Assembly: GCA_037043455.1 (NCBI GenBank)
Contig: JAWPHD010010328.1
Location: 1 to 64,000, forward strand
DNA length: 64,000 nucleotides
Direction of reading: 5' to 3'
Source: Cyrtodaria siliqua
Taxonomy: Eukaryota > Mollusca > Bivalvia > Adapedonta > Hiatellidae
The position numbers were made by a program, and so were the translations under genes. Position 1 is the first letter of the stretch. Every line of letters starts with the position of its first letter. This document shows, one piece after another, positions 15,301 through 27,049 of the stretch. The notes under the pieces were generated by a model. That model made no database searches and was not told where the DNA came from. It was given only the letters and a program-made list of their open reading frames with translations.

Positions 15301-18300
15301 GTACCTTACACTATTATGCCTAATGGAGTGTACAGGGCAAGTACCATGACGTATTAGTACCTTACCCTATTATAGCTAATGGAATGTACAGGACAAGAGT
15401 ACCATGGCGTATTAGTACCTTACGCTATTATAACTAATGTAATGTACTGGACAATAGTACCATGACGTGTTAGTACCTTACGCTATTATACCTAATGGAA
15501 TGTACAGGACAAGTACCATGACGTATTATTACCTTACACTAATATACCTAATGGAATGTACAGGACAAGTACCATGACGTATTAAAGCCTTGCACTATTA
15601 TACCTAATGGCATGTACAGGACAAGTACCATGACGAATTAGTACCTTACACTATTATACCTAATGGAATGTACAGGGCAAGTACCATGGCGTATTAATAC
15701 CTTACACTATTATATCTAATGGCATGTACAGGACAAGTAACATGACGAATTAGTACCTTACACTAGTATACCTAATGGAATGTACAGGACAAGTACCATG
15801 ACGTATTAGTACCTTACACTATTATACCTAATGAAATGTACAGGACAAGTACCATGACATATTAGTACCTTACACTATTATACCTAATGAAATGTACAGG
15901 ACAAGTACCATGACGTATTAGTACCTTACACTATTATACCTAATGGAATGTACAGGACAAGCTTACCATGGCGTATTAGTACCTTACGCTAGTATACCCA
16001 ATGGAATGTACTGGACAAGAGTACCATGACGTACTAGTACTTTACACTATTATACCTAATCGAGTGTACAGGGAAAGTACCATGACGTATTAGTACCTTA
16101 CACTATTATACCTAATGGAATATACAGGACAAGTATCATGACGTATTAGTACATTACACTATTATACCTAATGGAATGTACAGGACAATTGTCATGACGT
16201 ATTAATACCTTACACTATTATACCTAATGGAATATACAGGACAAGTACCATGACGTATTAGTACCTTACACTATTATGCATAATGAAATGAACAGGACAA
16301 GAGTACCATGACGTACTAGTACCTTACACTATTATACCTAATCGAGTGTACAGGGAAAGTACCATGACGTATTAGTACCTTACACTATTATACCTAATGG
16401 AATATACAGGACAAGTATCATGACGTATTAGTACATTACACTTTTATACCTAATGGAATGTACAGGACAAGTGTCATGACGTATTAATACCTTACACTAT
16501 TATACCTAATGGAATGTACAGGACAAGTACCATGACGTATTAGTACCTTACACTATTATGCATAATGAAATGAACAGGACAAGAGTACCATGACGTATTA
16601 GTACCTTACACTATTATACCCAATTGAATGTACAGGACATGTAGCATGACGTATTAGTACTTTACACTATTATACCTAATGTAATGTACAGGACAAGTAC
16701 CATGACGTATTAGTACCTTACATTATTATACCTAATTGAATGTACTGGACAAGTACCATAACGTATTAGTACCTTACACTATTATACCTAATTGAATGTA
16801 CAGGACAATAGTACCATGGCGTATTAGTAACTTACACTATTATACCTAATGGAGTGTACAGGGCAAGTACTATGCCGTTTTAGTATCTTACACTATTATA
16901 CCTAATGGAGTGTACAGGGCAAGTACCATGGCGTATTCGTACCTTACACTATTATACCTAATGGAATGTACAGGACAAGAGTACCATGACGTATTAGTAC
17001 CTTACACTATTATACCTAATGCAATGTACAGGACAAGAATACCATGACGTATTAGTACATTACACTATTATACCCAATGGAATGTACAGGACAAGTACCA
17101 TGAGGTATTAGTATCTTACACTATTATACCTAATGGAATGTAGAGGACAAGTACCATGACGTATTAGTACCTTACACTATTATACCTAATAGAATGTACA
17201 GAACAAGTACCATGACATATTAGTACCTTACACTATTATACCTAATGTAATGTACAGGACAAGAGTACCATGACGTATTAGTACCTTACACTATTATACC
17301 TAATGGAATGTACAGGAAATGTAACATGACGTATTAGTACCTTACAATAGTATAGTACCTTAAACTATTATACCCAATGGAATGTACAGGACAAGTACCA
17401 TGACGTATTAGTACCTTACACAATTATACCTAATGGAATGTACAGGGCAAGTACCATGACGTATTAATACCTTACACTATTATACCTAATGGAATGTATA
17501 GGACAAGTACCATGACGTATTAGTACCTTACGCTATTATACCTAATGGAATGTACAGGACAGGAGTAGATGACGTATAAGTACCTTACACTATTATACCT
17601 AATGGAATGTACTGGACAAGTACCATAACGTATTAGTTAATTACACTATTATGCCTAATGGAATGTACAGGACAAGAGTACTGGAATGTACAGGACAAGA
17701 GTACCATGGCATATTAGTACCTTACACTAGTATACCTAATGGAGTGTACAGTGTAAGTACCTTGACGTATTAGTACCTTACTCTATTATACCTAATGGAA
17801 TGAACAGGACAAGAGTACCATGGCGTATTAGTACCTTACGCTATTATACCTAATGGAATGTACTGGACAAGAGTACCATGACGTGTTAGTAACTTACGCT
17901 ATTATACCTAATAGAATGTACAGGACAAGTACCATGACGTATTAATACCTTACACTATTATACATAATGAAGTGCACAGGGCAAGTATCATGACGTATTT
18001 ATACCTTACATTATTATACCTAATGGCATGTACAGGACAAGTACCATGACGAATTAGTACCTTACACTATTATACCTAATGGAATGTACAGGACAAGGAC
18101 CATGACGTATTAATACCTGACACTATTATATCTAATGACATGTACAGGACAAGTACCATGACGAATTAGTACCTTACAGTAGTATACCTAATGGAATGTA
18201 CAGGACAAGTACCATGACGTATTAGTACCTTACACTATTATACCTGTTGGAATGTACAGGACTAGTACCATGACGTATTAGTACTTTACACTATTATACC

Positions 18301-18942
18301 TAATGGAATGTACTGGACAAGAGTACCATGGCGTATTAGTACCTTACACTATAATACCTAATGGAATTTACAGGACAAGAGTACCAATGCGTATTAGTAC
18401 CTTACACTATTATACCTAATGAAATGTACAGGACAAGTACCATGACGTATTAGTACCTTACACTATTATACCTAATGGAATGTACAGGACAAGGGTACCA
18501 TGGCGTATTAGTACCTTACACTATTATACCTAATGAAATGTACAGGACAAGTACCATGACGTATTAATACCTTAGACTATTATACCTAATGAAATGTACA
18601 GGACTAGTACCATGACGTATTAGTACCTTATACTATTATATCTAATGGAATGTACAGGTCAAGTACCATGACGTTTTTGTACCTTACACTATAATACCTT
18701 ATGTAATGTATAGGACAAGTTACGTGACGTATTAGTACCTTACACTATTATACCTAATGGAATGTACAGGACAAGAGTACCATGACGTATTAGTATCTTA
18801 CACTATTATACCTAATAGAATGTACAGGACAAGTACCATGACGTATTAGTACCTTACACTATTATACCTAATGGAGTGTACAGGACAAATGCCATGACGT
18901 ATTAGTGCCTTACATTATTATACCTAATGGAATGTACCCGAC
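12331..18942. repeat. Older, diverged half of the 56-bp satellite
   Basis: The monomers here differ more from one another. A short internal duplication (TACTGGAATGTACAGGAC) recurs near 12525, 13110, 14845, 15265 and 17685 with similar neighbours. This suggests an older higher-order unit; for example 12960-13250 resembles 17515-17765. A 282-bp (five-monomer) block at 16021-16300 is repeated directly at 16303-16585; its CGAGTGTACAGGGAAAG monomer lies at 16061 and 16343. Confidence 0.75.
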
Positions 18943-19639
18943 AAAATAAATGAAATAAATGGAAGGAGCTGTAAATACAAATTCTTAACAGCAGACGTGT
19001 TTAAATAGTAGGAATCAATGGAATACTGGAATGTTCCCGGCCTGATGTTGAATATTTTGCGGTTAACATATTGTATAGGCCATACAAAAGATACTATTTA
19101 TCATGTAATTCAGAAAAATTACAACCCATTCATTACAATATGAAATACCATAATAAAGCCACCGGACTATTTATCTGTAAAACATGTATATTGAAGTTGC
19201 TGACAAATAACTTCAGAAGCAACTTGACATGTTTTGTTAAAAAAAATGGACATGTCAACTACGCCTTTCCCATACATTGTCCAATGAAACTAAACAAGAC
19301 ATTATGCTATCTCTTATTGGGCGAGAAATAATACCATTAGAATGAAAGCATTCAAGAAAAAACAACATCTACGGTGACAGTTTAAACATATACTCACGCA
19401 CACCCACTTGTTAAAATAATATGCAATACAATGGTGACACATATTTATACATACAATAGCATATTTAATAGAGGCAATGGACATATAGGAGTTATGCACA
19501 AAAGAAAGTAATCGGTTACTAAGTAAAACAATTTTACCACAGGGCAATTTATACATGCGACGTATGGACAACGAGAAGTAATCGGAAACAATAGGACTGG
19601 TTTTAGACATTACATCTATGCTCATACTAGTATATACAC
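18943..19639. other. Unique AT-rich sequence, no supported gene
   Basis: This is single-copy-looking sequence next to the satellite. Two open frames cross it (86 codons on plus at 19071-19331, 125 codons on minus at 19314-19691). Neither shows a recognisable domain, and the minus frame runs into the SINE-like head described next. I see no splice-site or promoter support for either. Confidence 0.5.
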
Positions 19640-19705
19640 TGAAATATATGGGGCTGGAATCCCCAACCTTCAGGTCAGTAGCGCATTCCACTAAACGCTA
19701 AATGT
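19640..19705 (-). mobile_element. tRNA-like head of a possible SINE
   Basis: On the minus strand, the sequence starting near 19702 has an A-box-like stretch (TAGCGTTTAGTGG). About 30 nt further on is a B-box-like stretch (GGTTGGGGATTCC) followed by CAGCCCC. The spacing and order fit an internal RNA polymerase III promoter of a tRNA-derived SINE. No clear body or tail follows, so it may be a fragment or a chance match. It is not a functional tRNA gene: I could not fold a complete cloverleaf. Confidence 0.4.
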
Positions 19706-19850
19706 TAAAATTTATTACATTTAGCGCTTAGTACATTCTCTAACATTTAACGGAAGTTTTAAACATTTAGCGTAATATTTATAACATTTAGCGGAATTTA
19801 TAACATTTAGTGGAAGTTTAACATTTGGCGCAATTTTAACATTTAGCGTT
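19692..19850. repeat. Minisatellite of AACATTTAGCG, about 20-bp phase
   Basis: The motif AACATTTAGCG and one-base variants occur at about 19717, 19742, 19762, 19783, 19802, 19820 and 19838, spaced 18-25 bp apart. One inverted copy (CGCTAAATGTT) lies at 19696. The first inverted/direct pair can form a hairpin. It directly abuts the tRNA-like head. Confidence 0.8.
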
Positions 19851-20150
19851 CACCGTTGCTACAGCTAGCCTTCACATAATTGTTGATACTCGTTGTAAAC
19901 ACTATAAACAGAGCCCTGGGGATTAGTCGTGAATGGACCCATGACATTGGGTGGGAGCCTTTATTATCAAGATGCAAGAAACACAAATGTATACTATTGT
20001 ATGACCCATGTCCTTGTACCTAGTTCATTGACGGGTCAGTTAGATGTGAGTTCCGCTGAACGCGTGAGTCGCCTGTCAGCGCTTTGTCTGTATGACCATG
20101 ATAACAAGGTTTTTTGGACCAGCTAAATGACCTTGATAAACTGGCCTGAA
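19851..20150. other. Short unique stretch, no supported gene
   Basis: A 65-codon plus-strand frame (19929-20126) starts at an ATG but has no recognisable domain, and it ends beside the 163-bp repeat. I see nothing else here. Confidence 0.45.
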
Positions 20151-20830
20151 TAAGTTTTCGTGAATAAATACATTGAGTATTTAACCCATATAATGACATT
20201 CAGTGTCCTTGACCTTTGTATTTTGGTATGGCGATGTCGATGTTGTCATGACAAGTATATACTGAAAGTTTGATGAAGACATATCAAGAAATGAGAAAGT
20301 TATAGCCAACGTTAAGTTTTCGTGAAGAAAGAAAGCGAGTATTTAACCCACATAAATGACCTCTAGTGTGACCTTGAACTTTATATCTAAGTATGGTTAT
20401 ATCGGTGTTGTCATGATGAGTATATGTTAAAAGTGTGATAAAGAAATATCAAGAAATGAGAAATTATAGCCAACGTTATGTTGTCGTGAAGAAAAAAGAC
20501 AGTATTTAACCTATATAATGACCTTCAATGTGACCTTGACCTTCATATTTTAGTATAGTCATGTCGATGTTGTCATGATGAGTATATATTGAAAGTTTCA
20601 TGAAGAAATATCTAGAAATGAGAAAGTAATAGCCAACGTTAAGTTTTCGTGAAAAAATAAATGAGTATTTAACCCATATAATGACCTTCAGTGTGACCTT
20701 GACCTCTATATTTTAATACGTTTATGCTGATGTTGTCGTGATGAGTATATATTGAAAGTTTGATGAAGAAATATCAAAAAATGAGAAAGTTATAGCCAAC
20801 GTTAAGTTTTTGTGACGGACCAACTGACGG
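20151..20830. repeat. 163-bp tandem repeat, four units plus end
   Basis: The units start with a TAAGTTTTCGTGAA-like phrase at 20151, 20313, 20477, 20640 and 20803, so the period is 162-164 bp. Each contains a GTGACCTTGACC phrase, a TGTTGTCATGATGAGTATAT phrase and AGAAAGTTATAGCCAACG. The last unit runs into GACGGACCAACTGACGGACG, a tail often seen at the end of such interspersed elements in invertebrates. Unit identity is roughly 80-90 percent. It may be the internal repeat of a non-autonomous DNA transposon; no terminal inverted repeat was identified. Confidence 0.85.
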
Positions 20831-21943
20831 ACGACAAAGTTCGACACAATGAAACTGTTTCTAGCAACCTAAGCAACTCAAACAATATGCTTACAAAAGG
20901 CACAACACTATTTTCCTACTCCTTCCTACCATCAATTATTAGAGGCTGCCAATAGATCTTAGACATTTCAAGTATCTTCATATCTGTAAAAGTTAACTTA
21001 AAAATAGTCGTTCCTCTATTCCAAATTACTTGTATACAGACAACAGGCTATCCCAGATTCCTCATACCCGACTGAGAACTACATGTGGCCCATTAAACAA
21101 ACACCTGTTTGACACAAACTTGATTGAATTTTTTTTGTGTAATTTTGGCGACATAGAAGGTACAAAACAGTCCCTTACGATGCCCTCTAAATACACATAT
21201 CAGATACATGATAAATAACTTGCTGCAGCTTCACATCAAACCAGAGATCAACATTCTTATACACGGCAACCAAACATTAACAAGTGATACAAACACGCAC
21301 ATTTTCTCAATCGTCTAACACTAGAGAGATTCAAATGGCATATTGATAATATCATAATCACTTCTGGGGAATCTGTACGCAGCGAACACAGGGTAGTGCA
21401 TTATAATCAGATCGTTATCAGTCAAGCGTATACTAGCATTTGTAACTTATAAGCGCTATCTTTCGTACTACAGCTACTGGTGTAGACGCTAACGTTCAGT
21501 ACGGTGATCCCATCTACTCCGTAGCGTACAGAACATAACTGTAGATAGTTTTTAGGTGCTTTAGTTTAAGTAGTTGAAACTGTGTTGGTACATGCATATT
21601 CATATGACTTTCGCATTACCCATACATCTTTGCTAATTGTTGTTCATAAGTGTAATACTTTGATGATTTTATACATAATTTCTGCAAATTATGAGAATGA
21701 AATAAAAAAAAAAAAAAAGAAAAAAAAAAAGAATGAAATAGAATAACTAGATACAAATAACACAATTTACGAAACGGAAAATATAAGAATGATTATCGGG
21801 TATTACTTTAATAATTCCAGGTATAATAATTGTCGGAGTTTCATGATAATCACGTTAAGACACACACAATAAACAACGTCAACGTGTGTTTAAAAACTGC
21901 ACTGATCAAACCTTTCGTACTATGCACAAACCTGTTCTCGCAA
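20831..21943. other. Non-coding stretch with A-rich tract
   Basis: There is no supported gene. The only open frame of note (62 codons at 21030) lacks any recognisable feature. A-rich runs occur at 21707-21731. An ATTAAA signal (minus strand, plus TTTAAT at 21807-21812) is about 410 nt beyond the zinc-finger stop codon and could serve as its poly(A) signal; this is weak. Confidence 0.4.
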
Positions 21944-22220
21944 TTAAAAATCCCCAGGAATGATAATAATATAGTTAACAGAGAAATGCATCTGGTGTGA
22001 AGGTAGATCTAGGCAACAAAACACTAGCAAATGGCTTGGCTCTTGTAGGGAAGAATTTGAGTCTTCGAAACAATCAACTATATAAACATGCATGATTCGT
22101 ATACAAAATATTATACGACTAATCCTTTTCAATCTCGGGTATGTCAGAACATGCTCATTTGTAGATGAACTGATTTGGTAAATACAATGCTCCAGGCTGT
22201 AAAATGAAAAGGTGTTTCGC

Positions 22221-23372
22221 TTAATGTTTGCGCATGTGTTTTGTAAGATTGCCTGATTGAGTAAATCCTTTGCTGCACACGCTGCACTTAAATGGTGTCT
22301 CGCCTGCGTGTGTACGCATGTGTTTTTTAATATAACTCGACTGGATAAACGTTTTACTGCAAACGCTACACTTAAATGGTTTCTCTCCGGTATGCTTGTA
22401 CATGTGTCTTTTAAGATAACTTGACTTGGTAAACCCTTTGCTGCAAAAGCGACACTTAAACGGTGCCTCACCTGTATGTATGCGCATGTGTACTGTAAGA
22501 CTGCCTTGGTAGTTAAATTCCTGGCTGCACACGTAACACTTAAATGGTGTCTCGCCTGTATGTATGCGTATGTGCGCTGTAAGATTGCGTTGACGGGTGA
22601 ATTCATGACTGCACACGTAACACTTAAATGGTTTTTCACCTGTATGTGTGCGCGTGTGTGCTGTAAGATTGCGTTGACGGGTGAATTCTTGACTGCACAC
22701 GTAACACTTAAATGGTGTCTCGCCTGTATGTGTGAGAATGTGTATCTTAAGATCTCTCGACTGTATAAATCCTTTACTGCAAATGCCACATATAAATGGT
22801 GACTCTCCTGTATGTGTGCGCATGTGTCCTTTAAAATTATTCGAATGGATGAATCCTTTACTGCACACGCTGCACTGAAATGGTTTCTGGCCTTTATGTT
22901 TGCGCATATGCACTGTAAGACTGCATTGACGGGTGAATTCTTGACTACACACGTAACACTTAAATGGTGTTTGGCCTGTATGTGTGAGCATGTGTATTTT
23001 AAGATCTCTCGACTGGATAAATCCTTTGCTGCAAACGCTACATATAGATGGTGTCTCTCCTGTATGCTTGTACATGTGTCTTTTAAGATTACTTGACTTG
23101 GTAAACCCTTTGCTGCAAATGGTACACTTAAATGGTGTTTCGCCTGTATGTATGCGCATGTGTATGTTAAGCCTATTCGAATGGTTAAATCCTTTGTTGC
23201 AAATGCTACACTTAAAATGTGACTTGCCTGTATGTATGCTCATGTGTGTTGTAAGACTGCATTTCTTCGCCACTGTTTTTATTGGTTCTTCCACATTTTT
23301 CCGATTTTTCAATTTCTTATCCTCCTCACCCAATTCTTCCAATTCCTTCAGCAGTAATGATTCCTCGTTCAT
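22221..23372 (-). CDS. C2H2 (Kruppel-type) zinc-finger protein, 12 fingers
   Basis: An intact 383-residue single-exon frame. Residues 1-33 are acidic then basic (MNEESLLLKELEELGEEDKK opens it) and contain no KRAB, BTB or SCAN domain. Residues 34-50 are a finger that has lost its cysteine pair but keeps the HxxxH and TGK linker. Residues 51-383 are twelve 28-residue fingers, all with CxxC...HxxxH and mostly TGE[TK]PF linkers, and the protein ends on the last histidine. The predicted recognition helices repeat: QSRDLKI in fingers 3 and 6, RQRNLTA in fingers 7 and 8, KSSNLKR/KSSYLKR in fingers 2 and 10. This points to growth by finger duplication. The ATG has A at -3 and an in-frame TGA 18 nt upstream (plus 23388-23390), which fixes the start. 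It is likely a nuclear DNA-binding regulator; target and partners are unknown. The long frames in other phases here are shadows. Confidence 0.9.
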   Translation of the reverse strand: MNEESLLLKELEELGEEDKKLKNRKNVEEPIKTVAKKCSLTTHMSIHTGKSHFKCSICNKGFNHSNRLNIHMRIHTGETPFKCTICSKGFTKSSNLKRHMYKHTGETPSICSVCSKGFIQSRDLKIHMLTHTGQTPFKCYVCSQEFTRQCSLTVHMRKHKGQKPFQCSVCSKGFIHSNNFKGHMRTHTGESPFICGICSKGFIQSRDLKIHILTHTGETPFKCYVCSQEFTRQRNLTAHTRTHTGEKPFKCYVCSHEFTRQRNLTAHIRIHTGETPFKCYVCSQEFNYQGSLTVHMRIHTGEAPFKCRFCSKGFTKSSYLKRHMYKHTGEKPFKCSVCSKTFIQSSYIKKHMRTHAGETPFKCSVCSKGFTQSGNLTKHMRKH

Positions 23373-23484
23373 TGTTGCCCTTGTAGCTCAATTCTTCGAC
23401 TTTAATCCCTGTCTTTTCTTTCCATCATGCCAAGGCATGATCCTAGTCGTCTCCGTATATTCGCCTGGCACCTCCTGTTTGCAT

Positions 23485-23493
23485 CTTTTTATA
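23485..23493 (-). promoter_or_regulatory. TATA box of the zinc-finger gene
   Basis: On the minus strand TATAAAAAG lies about 113-121 nt upstream of the zinc-finger ATG. A start about 30 nt downstream would give a 5' UTR of roughly 80-90 nt and no intron, which suits a compact single-exon gene. Prediction from motif and position only. Confidence 0.45.
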
Positions 23494-23944
23494 CTCAGGT
23501 ATGATATAACCTCGCGCTGACATCGTTACTACTACTGAAACAACGCCAACACATCTAAAAGTTCAATGTTCAGTGTCAAAAGTTACCGACTATGTTGAAT
23601 CACTTGGATTTTCGTTTGATGATAAAAGAAAGGAAAGGCTGCGAATACCCCCAACTATAAATCACGAGATCTAAGCAGGATCGTGATAAGTCCTTGGTCG
23701 AAAATGTTTGAGACACACACACTCTGTTGTTGTTCTTTCCTCGAATTTCAACAATAGATTAACGCGGGTATAAATTGTCTTATATATACACCAATTTAAC
23801 CAATCAAATAGCGATACAAATTAGCCCCTTTCAATGTATATGTGTACAAGGTATATAAAGACAAATGTAATAACAGCTCAGTATAAATATCGTCTTTAAA
23901 TAAACATAAAATGTTTCGTTTCATAATTAATCATTTCAATATTT

Positions 23945-24130
23945 TCTTGTTTAAACCCACGCTATACTTAAATGGTGTCTTGCTCATATATGTGTTTTCG
24001 AAGGAAGATAAATCATTTACTGCGCACATTATACATATATGGTGTCTTCCCTGTATGTATCTTCATTATGTCTGGTAAGACTACCTGGCTTTGTAAAGTC
24101 TGTGCTACACAACCTGAATCTGTTCTGTAG
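23945..24130 (-). pseudogene. Decayed C2H2 zinc-finger relic
   Basis: The minus strand still reads as degenerate fingers. Pieces such as KIHTGKTPYMYNV appear, together with phrases close in DNA to the intact gene (plus-strand TTAAATGGTGTCT, ATATATGGTGTCTTCCCTGTATGTA), but with stops, frameshifts and lost cysteines. It lies about 570 bp upstream of the intact gene in the same orientation. It is either a duplicate of part of that gene or the remains of a longer array. No function expected. Confidence 0.7.
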
Positions 24131-24411
24131 AGAGATCCATGTGTGTCTGAAGATGCATTTGCATGTTGTTACGTCTTCTTAATGTGGTGTCTGAAACAAA
24201 CAAAAGAACGCGTGTTGTTTAGCATTGCATGCATGTATATCTTCATTCTCATGGGGTGATCAATTGTACAGAGTACAACCATCCCGTGATTCGAATGTCT
24301 CGCCTATCAGAGACCGGACTTTATAAATTTCTAAATCAGTACAAGGACATCACTTTTTTTGAAAAGGAATATAGAGTTATGGAACATGTGTGTCTAATTT
24401 ACATATAACCT

Positions 24412-24868
24412 CAGGGTGGCGAAACCACGTGACATTTTGATCGGTTTCACGGTAAAAAATGCGCGCGATTCAGGTTGGAATTTGCTTTTTAACTTCCATA
24501 ATATTTAACGATTTTTTTTCAAATAACGCGCACATACCCTTACAATGTGAGCTCTTTCCTTAGCCGCAAAAGGTAAAATGGTTCATTCAGTACTTTTCCT
24601 GAGATTAGCCCTCCCAAAATGTACACGGTCACATATGTATTTCGATTCCAAGACTTTGGGAGAGCTAAACTCAGAAAGTACTAGATACCTCAAATTACCG
24701 TTTGTAGTGTGGGGAAGAGCTCGCTTTTGAGTGGTATGTGCACTTCAGTTGAATACAAATTGATAAATATTAAGAAAGTTATGAATCGAACACTTACCTG
24801 AATCGAGCGTTACGATTACACTTTTTCGCCGTGAATCCGATCAAAAGTAATGTGGTTTCGCCACCCTG
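24412..24868. mobile_element. 457-bp foldback MITE with 5-bp target duplication
   Basis: The ends are inverted repeats starting CAGGGTGGCGAAACCAC, and the match continues through a TTTTGATCGG phrase. The direct repeat AACCT flanks the element at 24407-24411 and 24869-24873. The inverted similarity extends far inward: for example the AGTACTTT...CTCCCAAA segments near 24590 and 24670 are complementary. Almost the whole element could therefore fold as one imperfect hairpin. There is no coding sequence. A CAGGG terminus is common in hAT elements, but those usually give 8-bp duplications; 5 bp would fit a hAT5-like or another superfamily, so the family is left open. Confidence 0.85.
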
Positions 24869-24873
24869 AACCT

Positions 24874-27049
24874 GGCTACTGAGAGTGTAATATTTATCGT
24901 AATACACTAGTGTAAAACAACTGCAAATGATTACCGAAACACTGTGTTTGTGTACAGTACAATATAAGCATTTTCCATTAGCCTAAAAGCTGTCATGTGT
25001 GATTAAATAGTTTTGATCAATCTGGTAAGAAATATTCCCACCGTACAATAGTTCATTCCAAACCAAAACAGGGTAGCAGTACATTCAAAGTGCAATAGTT
25101 CATCTGTGTCATTGACGCGCTTTTGTTAAGACAGTAAATCGTAATGTTATGACGAGAGTGACGTCAGCGTCATGTGACCGTGTAATAATACATCTAGCAT
25201 GCAATATTTCATTTATGTCATTGACCACACAGGAAACTCATAGTATTATTTTTTTACCGGTCGTACAATTTTCAAAAGTTTAATTCAATTTCAGTCAAGT
25301 AGTAAGTAAAGCAAGTGTCATTTCCTAGACGTCAATTGATTAGATATATTTATTCTCGGGAGTGACTACTGACCCTTGAAGGGTACTATTGGAGTAAACT
25401 TCTCGGGTCAGTATATCTAGTCGCTCCCTCTCGTACATAAGTCTTACATAACTCATTAAGTCGTTCACCGAGATCTTTTGAACAAAGGAGAACTGGTGTT
25501 ACCATGTTCCTGCATCTATGTTAATTATTCTGTTTACTCCGTTTTGGGATATTTCCTGCATCTATGTTAATTATTCTGTTTACTTTGTTTTGGGCTACTG
25601 ATGACCAAACCCTCACAACCTAAGATGGCGCGATATATCGAGGTTGTATAAGCAACGGCACCATAATCAGGTTCATTATCCTGTTTACTCCAAAAATCTG
25701 AGATTTGATGTCTGAAACTAGTTGTGGTAAGTTTCTAGCCAGATATGAATGTCAAGACCATGCACAAAGTATACGTGCTTGATCAGAATCGGTGACGTTA
25801 TCCTGCTATTTAAATGTAGTCTCAATCTGTCAAATGGAGACTCAAGTACAAACTTCAGAAGAACAGAGGACGGACTCCATAATACAGTGGCCTATGTATG
25901 CCTATGTGTAAATAATAGTAGTAAATAAAGTTTATTTAGCCTACTGGCTAAATAGGCCAATGCTTATATTTAAACATTAGGCATCATAAAAGAACAATAC
26001 ATCTGATGTATGGGAAATGTCGCAATATTAAATATACATAAGACGACAAGAGTTGCGCGCAACATGGTGTCTCGCCTAAAGTGACGTGTCCACCAAACAT
26101 GTTTCAAGTGACCTTCATCTTGATAAAATCGAGGGTTTATGCAACATCAAGAAACTTTGTCTGCATTCAAAAGGGTAGCGTTCATAGTTTTCCATAAAAG
26201 GAGCTAAATGCAAATAATGATGAATGGACAGACATCACCATTCCATAGACCAGATTCGGTCGAGGAAATAGACGTGTGTCCATATCAGCTTGTTACTTCA
26301 TTATGCTAAATATAGGCTTTACTTATAGACATTGTCCCTTTAAAAAGTTAATTTCATATTGAACATGTTTAGTCGGCAAAACTATCCACTATTATAATTC
26401 GGAAGTATCCAATTACACAGAGGCTGTTGATTTTTGCTCTCACAAATTGACATTTTAATCTAAGCATATGTCCTATTTTATCATGAACATGTCATAAAAA
26501 AATAATGCTGGTATCTGCTTGTGATGCAATAAAATAGTTTTAAATAGGTCGAGTATAAAAACTCCGACATGGCCTTTTTTTCAAATCATTATTCTATCAA
26601 AAATGTTTAACCACAAATTTCTAAATCATATTTAGCATAAGTAAACTCAAAATTTGGCATGTCAATACATTAAACATTACAATTCAATTGTATCATGTAT
26701 TTATTTTCTATACAAAACATTTTTGAACTGAATCAAATTAGATGATCTTTAACGGCTCATCAACAGATTATAGGTTATTTACAGCCACCTCAGAGACAGG
26801 GAATGATACACAGGAATCCACCAACCTGCCTTACTCTTACTATCAAATAGATTCCTAAGGTTCTTTAATGTTCTTGGAGGAAAGACTCCAATACATAGGA
26901 CCGTATGTATAAGAACATAATTATTTTGTGTTTGTTTTATAAGCTCAAAGTAACAGTGTCCCTTTAAAAAGAAGAGTTATTTTAGCAAACTTGGTTGTTG
27001 TGTAATGTTTGTCAACATTAAACATTTTAAGTGCTAAACGCAAATATTG
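24874..27049. other. Non-coding region with small repeats
   Basis: No gene was found. It contains an imperfect inverted repeat at about 25349-25430 (arms GGGAGTGACTACTGACCC and GGGTCAGTATATCTAGTCGC). It also has a direct duplication of 46 bp (TTCCTGCATCTATGTTAATT at 25507 and 25553) and a small hairpin near 25940. The phrase GTCCCTTTAAAAAG occurs twice in the same orientation (about 26336 and 26960). The rest is AT-rich and unremarkable. Confidence 0.6.

Larger units (their letters stand above)
1..18942. repeat. Satellite array with 56-58 bp monomer
   Basis: About 335 head-to-tail copies of a 56-bp unit. It begins TAATGGAATGTACAGG, continues with a segment containing CCATGACGTATTAG, and ends CACTATTATACC. 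A common variant has GAG inserted after ACAA, giving 58 bp. Each consensus monomer carries three GTAC palindromes. The array runs from base 1 (so it probably continues leftward) and breaks off at about 18942, where a monomer stops after TGTACCCGACAAAA and unique sequence begins. Short ORFs inside it, such as the identical 68-residue pair near 3471 and 8195, only reflect the repeat. No transposase or other gene interrupts it. A centromeric, pericentromeric or heterochromatic role is possible, but nothing in the sequence proves it. Confidence 0.97.

Noticed and set aside
19314..19691. 125-residue minus-strand ORF as a gene
   Set aside because: Its start lies in the tRNA-like SINE head and the protein has no recognisable domain or compositional sign of coding.
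21944..22789. 281-residue minus-strand ORF overlapping the zinc-finger gene
   Set aside because: It is another frame of the repeated finger DNA; it is periodic at 28 residues but lacks the cysteine/histidine pattern that the 22221-23372 frame has throughout.
22476..23520. Plus-strand ORFs of 94-178 residues opposite the zinc-finger gene
   Set aside because: Antisense shadows with the same 84-bp periodicity; no independent domain.
26336..26970. Possible MITE bounded by GTCCCTTTAAAAAG
   Set aside because: Both occurrences have the same orientation, so they are not terminal inverted repeats, and no target duplication is visible.
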